A DNA stretch of 64,000 nt from Vanilla planifolia (taxonomy: Eukaryota; Streptophyta; Magnoliopsida; Asparagales; Orchidaceae). The position numbers and the translations under genes are program-made. Of this stretch, positions 13,300 to 27,469 are shown in pieces. The notes under the pieces were generated by a model. That model saw nothing but the letters and a program-made list of their open reading frames with translations, did no database searches and was not told where the DNA came from. Each line of letters begins with the position of its first letter. Within the stretch, counting starts at the first letter, position 1. The DNA lies in the NCBI GenBank assembly GCA_023846275.1, contig CM043877.1, positions 11,329,107 to 11,393,106 on the forward strand, written 5' to 3'.

Positions 13300-15100
13300 C
13301 ATAGCATGACATTATTTACATAAGTTTTGATAATATAATATCATTGTATTATTATTGATGTGCATGTGTGTGTATGTGTATTTATATGTGTATATTGATA
13401 AAGCTATAAATTAAAATATTTGATAAAAAAAGAAAAGAAAAAGAAAAAAAAGAAAGAAGGCTTTTATTATTTGGTGATATGTTAGGTCATATGAAAGAAT
13501 GATGCAACAAAACTTTTTCATTATGACCTTATGCTACAACAATTTGATAGATGAGATATAATTCATGCATTACTGTCATGGGCACTCAAATGATAGAATC
13601 ATGACACAGTGCATGTCCTATCTTCATCAATATAAAATATTGATAATAAGAGATGATGACTCCATTATTATGAAATACACTTCATACCCTATCATCATGT
13701 ATGCTAAAAAATGGGGCCATAACATAGTAAGTCATCATCAACATAAGATGTTAGCAATATGAGAGATAACTATATGACAATGATATGAAATAAGCTTTCC
13801 TATAAGTGATAATAATGATCATAGAAGAAAACAAGGCTTAAAAGAGAAGAATAAGAAAAACATGTGAAAGAAATAAAGAGAAAGAAAATGAATACAAATA
13901 TGAAAAAGTATAATAAATTATAAGTATCCTAATCTCTAATCCCTTATCCACTGAGACTATGTTTCTATTTATAAATTGTCATATATTACTTTATTTACTA
14001 CTTCATTAAATTATTATATTTTTATATTATTTTATTAATTATAACTAATAGTTTTTTTATTGAGCATAACATACTCATTCCTTATATTATAGGTCAAGAT
14101 ATAAATACTCACAAAGTTAGATAGATCTTTAGATGATATCTTAGGATCTCAAGTATGAAATCATGTTATATTTATGAGTTTGAGATAGAAATTTTTTTAT
14201 ATGTGAGGACAATTACATTTTCATATTGTGTGGTAATAGATCCAATGTGATTCTTTCTTTTAGTATTATTAAATTAGATATTTAAATTTTGAGATGTTTT
14301 CTTTGTTACCCTCATTCGTTTGTCATTGATGTCCTCAACATTTTGATGCCAACTCTATTTTTACTTGTTAAGTTGGTATTTGGATGCATTGTATTGGTTT
14401 AATTAGATTTAAGTTGGGTGAGACATAACACCAAAGATGAAATGTTTTGCATATATTTTATATAGATTTTACCCATGAAGTTAGTGTTCATTGGCTCATC
14501 CATTTCTTTGGCATAATAATTATAACTTAAAATAATGCATATTATGAGAATATAGGAAAAAAACTAAAAAAAGAGATTACATAATAGTGTATGTTTTATG
14601 AAGATGTTAAACGTGCATATACTTATTTGGATATAGTTTTATCATCTCTAATGTTGTTTGTGTTTTCAAATATGATATAATTATTGATGATATTATATTC
14701 ATTATGATAGGATATCATTATATGATTATTGTATATGAAAAAATTGACAATTTACTTGGATGAATCTATTAGTCTGAATTTTAAATTTTGATTAATTCAT
14801 ATGATTACATAGATAATTGTGAGTTGTAATATGATTTCATCTTCATTTTTTTTCATCTAGGATGGATAGGGTGAGACAGTGCTCCACTAAAGTATACTCT
14901 TAATATGAGAAGCAACTTTCAAAAGGTGCCTATGAATGTAAGATGGCATTATTCTTGCAATTGATTTTTGGGTTCATTGAATAAAAGGATAGAGATGCCA
15001 TCATTGGTTTAAAACTTGGAGAGGTAGAGAATGAGAGCTCATTCTAATGTATTGTATTATTTTTTTATTCAAGAGTGTTTAAAGATTTATTTTTCCTATA
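13300..15100. other. AT-rich intergenic DNA
   Basis: I see no gene, RNA gene or clear repeat. A 65-codon open frame at 13565-13762 (+) has no recognisable similarity. 13420-13460 is a purine-rich A/G tract. Confidence 0.4.
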
Positions 15101-15109
15101 TAGATATTG

Positions 15110-15890
15110 TAACATCTGATATCAAAGATGATACAAAGTGATCGTTAAGTGATGTCATAGAGAGAAAAGTCATTAAACAATGATTGGCTCTTAGTAGGCT
15201 TTTAAGTAGAGAGGATGAATAATCAAATATCGATTATAGGAGGAAAGATCTTAAGTTTTATAAGTAAAATTATAAGTCTTGAATGGTGAGACACTTTTGA
15301 GATAAACCTAAACTTGATCCCATAAGAACTTCCTGGTTAAACATGGTTTGATTGAGATGATATTAAGATATATAATAGAGTAAAAAAATCTTATATAAGG
15401 AAAAAAACCCAAGTGAATGGGGATAATATCTTACCAAGAATATTAGAGTATTACAAATATGGCATCAAAGAGGTACCTTCTTTAGTTTAATATGATTCAA
15501 AAATAAACTAAATAGAAACTGCTAAGCCTATAACACCTAAAAATAAAAAAATATAAGTGATTACTTGGTGATGTCTTAAAAAGGAGAATTATCAAATAAA
15601 AATAACTCTTAATAAACTTTTAAGTAAAAGAATATAATAATGAATAATCTCATATAAATTATTGTAGAAAAGATCTTAAGTTTTACAAGTAAAATCATAA
15701 ATCTTAAAATAATAAAATATCTTTTAGGGAAAATCTAACTTAGATTTTATAAGAACTCTATGATTAATATTATGATGAAAGCAGTATTGGGATGAGTAAC
15801 GAAATAAAATGGCCTTTAAATTAAGATAAAACTCAAGTGGATAAGGATAATATCTCACCAAGAAAGATGAAGTGTTATAGATATGATTTA
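15110..15890. repeat. Two diverged direct copies of a ~400-bp repeat
   Basis: 15110-15480 and 15525-15890 share an ordered series of phrases: 'gatcttaagtttta.aagtaaaat' at 15247 and 15672 (offset 425), 'ctcttaa/gta' before it, then 'attttataagaact', 'aa.aaaacccaagtg/aaaactcaagtgg' and 'ggataatatct.accaagaa'. The copies are clearly related but heavily diverged. This could be a pair of old LTR fragments or a tandem duplication; no coding remnant lies between them. Confidence 0.5.
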
Positions 15891-15899
15891 CACTAAATA

Positions 15900-18800
15900 A
15901 CTTGGGACACGAGTGTATTCATTTTGCCAAAACCACCCAAGTAGTGAGCCATAAATTTTGTTAATTGTCAAGCACATGTATAGAGAGAATCATGCATTAG
16001 AACTCTTGGGCAAGCAAAAAGAACTGGCTTCCTAGTCATCTCTAAGATTGAAACTAAGAGTCATTATTATTTGACATTTTTTATGCTATGGTTGATGAGT
16101 CTCCACTCAATTATCTTACTTTAGGATGTAATTAGATTAAAAATCCAACAATGTTTTAACACCTTAATGATACATGAATGATTTTCTATCTTTTCAAAGA
16201 GTTTGTGAGACTTTATTGACTAAGAGAGAGGTAGTAATCATAGACACACCTCACTATCCAAGTCCTTAATTTTGAGAGTGGTGTTCATAGAGTAGCATGG
16301 CTATATATCCACGACTGACTTCGGGTATATCTCCATTTTTTTAACATCAAGGCTACTCATTCTTTTTGGTGCAATTTATCGCATACAAGCCTATTCTTTC
16401 ATAAATCTTTTGATATTCAATACACTTGCTAAATCCAAATGTCTAAGTTTCTCTCACCTTAATATGGGACTAATATTCACATAGGAGACTTCCTTCAGGT
16501 CATAAAAGCATAACTCTCAATAAGAGCACTAAAAGAATATTGATAGTAAAGTTACTCTCAAACAATATACATATGTTAGTGTCACTTATGCATGTATAAA
16601 TATTTTTTTGTTAAGAAAAATAATTGTAAAGTAACCAAAAAAATGAAAAAAAAAATATAATGCACAAGAATAAGTAATGTGAAATTTCACAAAGAGGCAA
16701 AACAACAACCTTAAATGACATGAGATTTCACTCTCTCCTTGTTACAAGAAAGCAAGAATTATTGGGATAAATACATATCTAGTTATGATAAATACACAAA
16801 GTGCAAGAGAGAAAACATTATTAGGAAAAAAATAGTCATGAGTTATAATGTGTGAGGGCTTTTAGCATAAAGAAGAATATTTGGATTTAGATCTTCAAAA
16901 AGTAAGCAAAATATGTGATTTTTTGTCTTTCATTATATAAAAGTAAAAAAAATGAATGAAATGATAAAAAGACAAATAACAAAATAGAATAAACTTAAAC
17001 ATTAACATATCAACCAAAGATCACATAATATTAATTGGGTTTTTAATACCATAGTTCATAATGAAATGCAAATGTAACATTCAAATGATTGAAAATGCTA
17101 GGTAGAGTAATAATATCAAATAAGGACGTAATCAAAAGAAGATCATAACCAAGCTCATTGAAGATAGCCAAAGAAGGTTTAGGTTAGATAGACTATTAGA
17201 CAATAAAACTTACCCAGGGGCAACTAGAATATAATAATAACTTAATAGAGTAATCAACGATCATTTTGATTAAAGATCGTACCTAATAGACACATGTTGA
17301 ACAACTTTAAAAAAGTTTCTTAAAATATGTCAAATATTTCAATTTATTATGCCATTTTTAGTGCGGTGCCATTTGGCAAGAATTTTCTATTTTTGACAAA
17401 ATTTAGTTAAAAAATAAAAATATTGATAAATAAATATTTGGAAAAATTGGTCTTTAGGATGTCTTTTAGAAGCTTGTCATGACTTTAGAATAGAAAAAAT
17501 GGTAAATAAATGACGAATCGATTTACATATAAGTCCTTGTGAATAAACTATTTATTTGGCAGACTTTCAATTTCAATTAGAAATTAGCAACGGACATCAT
17601 CAAGTATTTGAATGTCAACTCTTCTTGCATTTGCCAATTGGCACAATAGGCATTGTGTTAGGTGTACCATATTCCAATATTCTACTATTGTTTATTTTTT
17701 TATTAAAAAAACGATTTTAAAATTTTTTTTAAATTAGATGAAAATTTGAGTTTTAATAAAAAAAATATTGTTAAAACTTTGATTATTTTTTTATCTAAAA
17801 TTGATTGAAATTTGTTTTGAAAATTGAACATTAGTGTTTTTGTTTTGCACAAATGTCATGTTCTTTTATATATTTGCTTATTTAGGAAAATAAAGTTAAT
17901 AAAGTTTTGAAATCCTTTAAAACAAGGTTTTGACACGAGGGTCGAGCTACATATTTATCACTTCAAAGATAAGAATATATAGCACTATGCAAAAAAAAAA
18001 ACAAAATGATCAAAAGAAAGGATGTTTCTCTTTGGATATGCTTTCATTAGTTTGAAATGATTGTTAATATGATAAAAATCTCTATTTTATATAAAAATGA
18101 GAAAATATCATATTTCAATAAAAGGATGACACCTGTCTCTGTTACACATTAAAATGTAGGTATCGCTTCAGTATGATAAAAGAGACAATATATTACATTG
18201 CATATAAGAATTAGAGAAGTCGTACATTTTTTTTTGATATAAAAATGATAACATTTTTCTTGTGTACAAAAATATGTGGTTTAAAGCTTCAATTAAAAAA
18301 AAGAATGATTATGATCATTCTTTGGGCGATTTCAGATTTTATTACAGTTTCAAAATATTATAGTTAATTTTCTATGAACGATTGACATATTAAAAGGGGG
18401 ATGAATAAGATATTTAGAAAATATTAATTAAATTTTGTATAAAAAATAAAAAAAATGTATTTTGAAAATTTATTTGTCTGCGAACGTATAAATTAAAAAA
18501 AACTTATTTTGAAAATCTGTGTTAAAACTAGATTTAAGTTGTTACTCTTTTATTTTATAGAATTAAATTAAACAATAAAATGAAAGAAAAAAAAAAGATT
18601 GTTAGTCTAAGTTAATGACATATGCAATAAAAGTACAATAATAATAAAAGGTGACAATAATTTGACTTCATCTTCAAAAAAGAGTGACAAAGTTAACAAA
18701 TCAAAAAATAGGTGTTTTAAGGCCTTTATTCATAAATGATAATAGCTTAAATAAAATAAAAATGATATAGTTTTAAAGATATTGTTCGTTTAAAACATAT

Positions 18801-21800
18801 GAAAATTTAAAAATGTTAAGAAAAAAATATTAATATTAGTGTTAGTTAAGAAGGAGGTTTTATATTTCAATTTTAACTTCATGGGTTTGCTTGAGAAATT
18901 TGAACTATAAGTTTGACAATTGTCACAATTATTATCAAATTTTGGTTATGCTTTATAGCACACCATGTCCATGTGGCCTGATTGACCTTAAAACAAATAA
19001 CAATAAAAAAAAAAAAATAAACAAAAGAAGAGACATTGATTGATTCATTACTTCAACCTTTTTGAAGTGGTCTACTTTAGTTCTCTTTTAATAGCTTTTT
19101 GACTATTGTGTTTGTTAATCATCATATTGAAACTATTTAGATTAGAATACACGAATCATCTAATACGAACTTTTTCATATATTTTTAGTTTAACCAAATA
19201 TAATATACTTTGAAGATAAGAGTTAACCTCACACTCTTCTTTTATAAGAGATTTACAAATACACAATCTCATACACTTCTTTCTTAAGAATTTTACAAGG
19301 CATAAGATTAAAATTAGTAAACTTACAATAAAAATGAAATCAAGAACTTTTTTAACTAAGAGGTAAATTGAATTATTTTTAATGAACTAAAAGGATATGG
19401 TTATTATTGCAAATTTTCACCTAAAAAATTGCTTTATGATCGACAAATCATGATTAAAAATAACCCACAAATTATAACTTCTAGATTATTGTAGCATATA
19501 TATTCAAATTTTAATTATTATTTAACTTTGTATAAGTTATTTTTTTATCTCTTAGCTCAGTGGATATTTGTCTTATCAATAATAGCCATTATGATGTGAT
19601 AATGTTCAAAACATTATCACTACTTACATGAGTATCCATAAATGATGCTAGCTTGATAAAGAGGTGCTATTTTATTATTTTGCTATTCACACATATACTT
19701 GCATTTTATTTTTGATATATCAATGTAAAATAAAAAAACAAATGTACGAATCCCACGAGAGGAAAGTAAATTATGATTTTAAACAATTTTTGTTGATTTT
19801 TGGATTGTATTTATTCTTCAAAAATTTATTATAAAAATAATTTTATGTTTATTAAAAACTTTGATTTACAAATATATTAATTTATAATTTTTATAATAAA
19901 AATAGAAGTTGAAATAGTACACTAAAGCTTTTAGGTGGTTTGATTCAAATTAGAACCTACGTCCACCTCCAACCAATGTTGAGAAAAAACTTCACTAATA
20001 AAAGAGTTACAACTTCAGATTTCTTTCTTACGATTGACCTCTAACCTATGTGAGGTTTTTTCTATGGTTCACTTTTAACCTACTAGCATTTGCATGTCCA
20101 ACTATTAATCGAGCTTTTACATGCTCAACCCTAACTCGATTTTTACAATATCAAATTGAACTCGGGCTTTCGCAAATGTTGGGTAGCCCAACCCAAAAGA
20201 AAAACTAAAATATAGTAATAAATAATTTTTTAATAAAATGGTACAAATTTTCTTATGTTTGTTGATAAATATAAAAGACAAATAGTTTAAAATTATGAAG
20301 AGAATTGAGAAAATGAAAGCTTTGAAGAATTGGACTTAACTCGAAGAATTTAAAATTTTTAGTAGTTGTAAGCCGTAATGTTACGAGGAGAAATTTATGC
20401 TAATAGAATATAATTAATGTAACCCTTCTTTGAGATATTAAAATCTTGTTGACTTTCATTAGTTATTTTATTCACAATTGTAAAGTATTTATAGAAAACA
20501 TTTTATCATAGTCGTAAGAAAGTCAAGCAAAAGTTGTTTGAAAAGCTATTATCAAACAGTCTAAAATGCTTTTCCAAATGACTCAATAAATATTCTAAAA
20601 TGGCTGCTGCAACAGCATTTAAATGGCTAGTTATTTAGTTGTTACACGGGATTGACTGGAACCATTAGATCGACATAAAGGATCTCTTGACCGTCTGATC
20701 AAACGCTGTAAAGGTAGATGAGTTCTAGACGGTAATATCAAGCTAGATTAGATCAAGACCATTCGATCAAGTCGAATGAGATATAGATCATTCGATTAGT
20801 CAATGATAAAATCGAGATTAAATATGGATCTTAGGATTCAAACATGAGAGATCTAAGTCATTAGATCAATGATAGACTATTTCAAACAGCAGAAATATAA
20901 ATAGACTCTCGATGAAGTAGGACGAGATCACGACCATCAAATAGATCAATCAGTTACAATGAATGAAGCAGTAACCATCCGATCGGCTTATCAAATGAAC
21001 AATTGGATTGATTAAAATCATTGTTTAAAGACGAAGGTGTTCTCTACTGTGCGATCGCAAAATTGCTCAATCTGATGGATGTAGACAGTCACAAGGGATA
21101 TAGTCCAACATTGCAAGAAGGAAAACTTATTAGGTCTTTAAAAGCTTTTGCTCGAGAATAACTTGCCAGCCTAATTGGAGCTGGCTCCCCCCTTCTATAC
21201 TCAGAATTTAATCACCTAGGTGTACTCATAATCTATAAGTTTATACGGGTCTAACTCAACCTATACTTATATTTGGTTCAAATGTTACCCAGTTCTATCC
21301 AATATCTTACCTTATTCGATTCAAAAATTCATTGTGAACTAGAAAAGGAATTCATCATTTTATGTACCTAGTTGTAGTTTATCTTTATTTTCTATAGTTG
21401 CATGCATTGATGCATAACATCAAAATAATCCAGTCATATTCAAGGTTTACACATATATTATGTATGTTAGTATTGCTTATATATTCTTTTGAAGTAATTC
21501 AAAAGATGCAGGTAAGAAAAATGGCTCCAAAAACTAACCTAGATCATCTTTATTGTTTAAAATCATCTCAAACAATTTATACCAATGAACTTGAGCTATT
21601 CTCTTCAATAGAGATCGTCATCATATAATTGATATTAAAATATTCCTTATAATCACAATCTATCCCACAACATCTTTACATAAATTATTCACTTAAATTT
21701 TTCTACCATTCTAATTTTTTATATAGTTTGAAAAAAATGTTTACACCAACTTTTATAAGGAGTTTGAACTTATTTCAACTTTATGTAACACAAGCCATAT

Positions 21801-22100
21801 GTATCAAATACGTGAGAGTCAAAATAAGTTACCTAAAGTTGAAATAAGTTCATATTTGGCTCTTATCTCTCAAAGACACGTTTCTCAAATAAGTTACGAC
21901 AAAATCGTCCCCATCGTACAAGACGAAATGATGTGATTTGTGTCTTCTTTTTTTCACTCTTATCTCTCATTTGGTCCACTAATCCAAATATTATCACATG
22001 TTTACACGTGCAATAGAAATGAAATGACACGCATCAAAACCCTTTTTTAAGCTGTTAAGAATCCCACACGGATAGACATCTCTTTTACAATGAACTTTGA
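15900..22100. other. Gene-free AT-rich intergenic DNA, right part
   Basis: No gene can be supported. 20640-21080 stands out, with repeated GATC-centred words such as 'ccattagatc', 'ccgtctgatc', 'ccattcgatc' and 'ccatccgatc' every 30-60 bases. Similar words recur at 8210-8470 and 38980-39270, which hints at a shared old repeat family, perhaps LTRs. The rest holds A/T homopolymer runs and short open frames only. Confidence 0.35.
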
Positions 22101-22113
22101 TACCGGCAGCTAA

Positions 22114-22159
22114 TGACGTCGAGAAGAAGATACCTCCGCCGGGTTCTTCCGCCCACGTG
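22114..22159 (+). promoter_or_regulatory. Two ACGT-core bZIP-type sites upstream of the VQ gene
   Basis: TGACGTC lies at 22114-22120 and the G-box CACGTG at 22154-22159, about 220 and 180 bases before the VQ start codon. Both are classical plant bZIP targets (TGA/C-box and G-box/ABRE types). Their pairing within 46 bases of an otherwise AT-rich upstream region makes a regulatory role plausible. Function is inferred from the motifs only. Confidence 0.4.
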
Positions 22160-22339
22160 TGTGGTTTCAGAAATGAAGTTATTTAGAATTAAATTAAAAT
22201 ATTATTCATGAATAGTTTAAAAGAATATTAAAAACCCAATTCACATTTGAGATTGAAGACCAGCTTCGTCGCGTCCAAAAGATGCTTACTTCATCGTATA
22301 TGTAGTTTACGCAGAGTGTGTAGAGAGGGAGAGCCGAAC

Positions 22340-22612
22340 ATGTCCTGCGGGAGAGAGAGAGAAGCAAAGGTGGTTGTGATCGAGACCAGGTTCGTGCAGA
22401 CTGACACGCTCCGGTTCAAGTCGGTGGTGCAGCAGCTCACGGGGAGGGACGCCGGGGAGCTCCCCTCCGCCGCCGTCGACGAAGACATGCGCGCAGAAGG
22501 TGGGCAATGGCAGCAAAGTGGGCCGACCAGTGCGCTGAGCGTGGGCGCGGGGAGAGACGATGATTGCTACGATGAGATGTCGATTGAGGAGTTCTGCAGC
22601 CTTTGGGAATGA
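22340..22612 (+). CDS. VQ-motif protein (VQ1/VQ10-like, short)
   Basis: 90 residues, single exon, far GC-richer than its flanks. The hallmark FxxxVQxLTG motif is present as FKSVVQQLTG at residues 26-35, preceded by a basic/hydrophobic stretch (KVVVIETRFVQTDTLR) as in the VQ1/VQ10 type. The acidic C-terminus (DEMSIEEFCSLWE) is a short conserved-looking tail. VQ proteins are nuclear or organellar cofactors that bind WRKY transcription factors or sigma-factor partners in stress and defence. The frame is open upstream to about 22247, but without an ATG; 22340 is the first ATG and gives the typical ~90-100-residue size. The upstream region has a G-box and a TGACGTC site. The WRKY link is family knowledge, not shown here. 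Confidence 0.87.
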   Translation: MSCGREREAKVVVIETRFVQTDTLRFKSVVQQLTGRDAGELPSAAVDEDMRAEGGQWQQSGPTSALSVGAGRDDDCYDEMSIEEFCSLWE

Positions 22613-22659
22613 GCCGATCGTAGGGGTAAGGAAAAGACGATGTTTCATGTGGATCATAT

Positions 22660-25600
22660 TATTTTAGATTTTTTTTTGGAAGAAGAAAAATACTTTAGCA
22701 AAAAAAAAAAAAGCTAGGGAGAAAAAAAACTGTTATGTTATGGTTCGCAAATCTTTTTCTTTTTCATAAATATTTTGTTTTATAAAGTTAATAAATTAAA
22801 ATATTAAAAAAAAATTAAGTGTAAGAAACTAGAGATTAAAATTTATTTTAAAGATAATTATTATCATACAATCTTTATCTTTCAAATTTAGAAGTCATGG
22901 TGTATCTTCTTTCTTCTCTCTTTGCTAGTTTATTTCTATCATTTGGCTTTGATTTGTTAATGGTGATTCAAATCTCATGCAAGGTTAAAGTTATAACCTA
23001 GTGTAGTTGGGGTATGCAAAGGAGGTTAAAGGATGTTGGTTCGATGGTTATGCAAAGGAAGATGGTGAATTAGGTTTAATAAACTTTTAGTTAATGATAA
23101 ATTGTTGATTGTATTGATTTTTAATTTAAAGTTAAATTAATTGGTACCAAAAAAGAGATGATAAGGGAAAAATAAAAAAAAATTGTGTTATTACCCTAAT
23201 CTTAAGTATATGCTTAATTCCAAGCACCTGCTTAAACCTAAAACAACTAATCACCTTTTCTATAACTAAAGTAGGCATTCTCTCAAAACTTTCTCTAATA
23301 TTAAGTCATGCAATAATACCTACAAAGCTTTCCAACGCCAATTATAGTAATAGGTTATGCACGCTCTCATTAATATAATGCTATAGTGAAGGCACGCTAC
23401 TATCAAACCCTTAAGGATGATGATCACAAAATCATGATATTAATTACTAATAGATGTTTTAGGATTTTATATACATGCAAATTTACATTATAAAAGTTCA
23501 TAATGTTGAATAGAGCATGAATAATACATTTGCAAATTAAACAAATCTACTAGAACATACTCATCGATTACTTAATTTGCAAATAATAAAAGCTTCTATG
23601 ACATAGCTAATTCATATTTATCTCAACTTTATTATATCACTTAGGTTAGGTTTCTTTATTTTTAACGAAAGTGGTACTTGTATTGTATATTTAACTCTAT
23701 AATACTTTTTTAAAATCTTATTTTCTTTATCACAAGTCTTATTGAATTTTATTATATTTCTTATAATTAGTTCAAAACATTAAAAATATTATGACAACTA
23801 CTTCTAAACTAGATCCAAATATTAAAATAATAAAATCAAACTTAAAATAAGCTATATTTTTATAATATAATAGTTATACAATATTATGTCTTATATTGTA
23901 CTTGTATAATCTAAATTATAGTTTCATGCTACAATTAAAATTTAAGATTATCAAGATATTGTATAAGTACGCTGACTTCATTGTACAAATATGACTATCT
24001 TCTAAACAAAGGATTATAGACCTTTGTAATAGTAATGTACCTTGACTTTAGCTTTCAAGATATAGATCTTATATGTGTGACATCTATTCTCTTAGAAAGA
24101 ATAATACCAAAAAATGTAAAAAAATTATAAAATTTTTATGATAAAAAGATTTTGTAAAATAACAAATTTTAGAGTTGGCTAATAACCTATATGTGGTTAT
24201 TTAGATAAAAAAAATTTAAAAAATAAGCTTAGACTTAAAATTTTTAATTAAAAACTACATATATTTCTTATTTTTCTAAAATAATTGATTAACTTAAATC
24301 TTTAATAGAAGAAGAAAATCAAATGACATGAAATGATATCTAAATCTTAATTTTTAATAACCAAATTAACTAGAAGCTAAGGGGGTGCAATTGATAAAGG
24401 GTCAAGGTAGGAATTTTAGTTAGTTGTGGGATAGGAGCAGCCATGAAAGAACAAGGGCATGAGAAAGCTATAAAAAAGGAATTAATTGACAAAGAGAACT
24501 TTTGGAGGAATCCTTTGGAGATTTGTGCAAGCCATGGTTAAAAAGGAAAGGAAAGGGGAAAATTTTTCCTTACTACTATTGTGATCATGAGGGTTGATAG
24601 TTTCCATGAGACCTAATATCTCAACACCAATATGAAAAAATATATCATACAAGACATCATTACTAATTATAATGCCATCCTCAATTTATTAAAACTTCTA
24701 AAAATATCAACAACAATATTATTAGGAAAATGAAATGTGATGTCTACATAAAAGAGTAAATGAATTTCAAAAATTGTAAACTCTATAATATTGCATTCTT
24801 AACTTTTGTCTTCTTTTTATCTAAATAGTGCTTAGATTTAAAGAGAGATTGGTCACCACTGATCGCTATGAAGTTTCTCCGAGCCCTTTTAATATTGTTT
24901 TATATCTTTTTTTAGTATAATTATAATAGAAAGATTTACTCTAAGCAAGTTCAGCTTGATACTAATTAGAAATGTTGTGACAAGCTTACCTTATAATTCT
25001 CTTATCCTTATGAAGCATCAGGAACATCTTAAGCCTTTTGGTCCAAAACACCCATCTGTCTCGAGGTGGGTCTTCTCCACTCCTAGATGGATTAAGGTCA
25101 ATTATGATCACTCAACCTATGCTAATCAATTGGATGTCGTTGGAATTGTGATGATAAGTTTGTGTTGGTGATTGGGTGGGTGGCCTCCTTGGTTGCACCA
25201 TAGGTTATGAAAAGGAGGCCATCCTTGAGTCCATCTTTCTTATTTATTGGCTCTTTGACCTTACTTTAGTCAACTCAAATGTTCAAAACAAATATCACCC
25301 AAAACAATTTATCTTAATAATCTTCTCCTGAAGTACTACATTACATCCTCATGAATATGCAGCTCAAGCAAATAGATGATTGATCAAATTTTGATTTCAA
25401 TATTTTATCTCTTTCAAGGATTTGTCTTATAAAATAATCCTTGAAATAATAAAAAATAAAAGATAAATATAAAATTGTTCTTAACAAATTATAAAATAAA
25501 TACTATTTAAATAAAAACTATAAAATAAATATTAGCCAAATATGGTTTATATTATTAAATTCCAAATCCATGTTTATTCTATTTTATAATTATAATTAAT

Positions 25601-27460
25601 TTACATAACTTTTTTTATAAATCTTAATTTAATATCTTTTTGTTACCATTTTATATCATTCTGACTAATCACTTAATTAAAATAAGATATAAGTCATAAG
25701 TTAAATCTCTAATAATGTAAAACAAAATCTTATTTGAGCTGGTACTCATTTTGATGTCCTCAAGATTTCTTTCAAACTCCCTGACACCATTTGCATTCCC
25801 TCATAAGTCATGTCTTTGTAGAACCCTATTTGATAGATCCAATATCTCTTTAATGTTTTCTTATTCTTAAAAAACAAATTTAAGTCTGTCACCCAAGCAT
25901 ATGAATATTCCACTGATCCCTTGAGAAATCTACTCAAGAACAAAATTTAATACAAAACCCCTCAAGTGATTCTATTAATATTTTTAATGCACTTTTCAAA
26001 CCCTTCAATTTGTTAAAACTTATTTCTGAATATCTTTATTCAATTTATATTATTTTGACAGAATTGTGCTTAATAACACCACATCTGAGATATTTGTTTC
26101 TCTTATTTTTTAAAGATTTTTGAAGTTCTATTTAAAAAAAAAATTATTTTAAAATCCACTTTTATGATTTTGTATAATTTTTTTTTATTCACATGATTTT
26201 TAATCATTTTTTCTTCTTGGTCTATTACTTATCTTATATTTATCTCTTCCCATTACTCTTAATCCAAGAATTTATTTATTAGTAATGGAGGTTTGAATAT
26301 CATTCTTGTTTTTAGGCACAAGCTAAATAAATAACTTTTTTAAATCCTTTTTTAAATAGATGGTGGGAAAGGAGAGGTGCACTAAAGCTAACTTGTGGGA
26401 TGAGAAAAATGTGAATGTTGGAAAGTTTTATTTAAAAGTAATTTTAAATAGAACATATATCTCTTATTTGATTTCAATATTTCTAATTATTTTAAAGTTT
26501 TTTAAAATTTTATTTCTAAATTATATTTCTCATCAAAATTTTATTTTTCACTTGTAAAAAGGTTTTTTAAAAATCATTTTTAAATCTATATTTTAAATCC
26601 TCCTTAACAAACACATAAGTCATTATTAAATAAAACCATATTCATAAAATAGAAAAAAATAGTCATTTAATAAAAAAAAATATAAATATTATATTATTTT
26701 TATTTTAAAGTAATCAATATAAAACATATCCATAATGAAAAGAACATCATCAACGAGAATAACTCTTTTGGTTAAACATTATTTGGTTCAAAATTCAATC
26801 AAAAGCATAATTTTGAGAGAAATCTTAATTTTATTATGTTTGAGTAATGGTTAGATTGGAGTCTTACAATTTTTATAAAATATTTTTTTTTGGTATTTTA
26901 ACAAAATTTAATAAAGTCAAACATTTTAAAATTTTAATTTTTTTAACAAAATTATGTAAATTTCTTTATAAAATCAAAATTTCGTCAAAAGGAACTTGCT
27001 TTTTTATGTAGAGTTCTTTTCTAAATAACCAGATTTTTAATTTTTAATAAAATCGTTTTTTAATCTTAAAATCAGTATTTTAAGAAAGTTACTTCTTTTA
27101 TGAAAATTAATGCACAATTATTATGGCTTATGTTACTCTTTGTAGGACACGTGTTGAATATAGTTTCAAATATTTCTATTTTTATTTTTTTGAAAATCAA
27201 AATTTTAATTTAAATCTTACTTAAATTGTTAAGAAATTTAAGCAAGTTTTTAATAAAATTAATTCGTGGCTTTTGTAACAGATAATTATAGATATTAAAT
27301 CTTATTTTTAAGTATTTTAATTTTTTAAAATTTAAGTAATTTTTTTCTTTATGTTATTAATTTATTTTCAAATAGTTTTAATTAAAAATCTAAAAAAATA
27401 ATTAATTATATTAAAAAATAATTTAAAACTATGAGAAAACCCAAATGTTAATTATGCAAA
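22660..27460. other. AT-rich intergenic DNA between the VQ and TBL genes
   Basis: Mostly A/T homopolymer-rich sequence. The only recognisable piece is an RNase H-like remnant at 24956-25350. A 65-codon open frame on the minus strand at 25746-25943 is unrecognised. 26600-27440 is extremely AT-rich with no feature. Confidence 0.4.
24956..25350 (+). mobile_element. Probable LINE-type RNase H remnant
   Basis: The translation around 25050-25180 gives a 'RWVFSTPRWIKVNYD' stretch followed by 'VGIVM'. This resembles the start of the plant RVT_3/RNase H domain carried by L1-type LINEs (P..GWVKINVDGS...GG.G.V.RD). Further matching residues follow in another frame, so it is a decayed copy. The strictly conserved Asp is followed by His rather than Gly-Ser. 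A host RNase H-like pseudogene is an alternative, since non-LTR and host copies look alike at this length. Confidence 0.45.
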
Positions 27461-27469
27461 GCAGAGTGA

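Noticed and set aside
25746-25943. 65-codon minus frame with a 'LKRYWIYQIGFYKDM' stretch
   Set aside because: Looks protein-like, but I cannot place it in any family and no neighbouring exon supports it.
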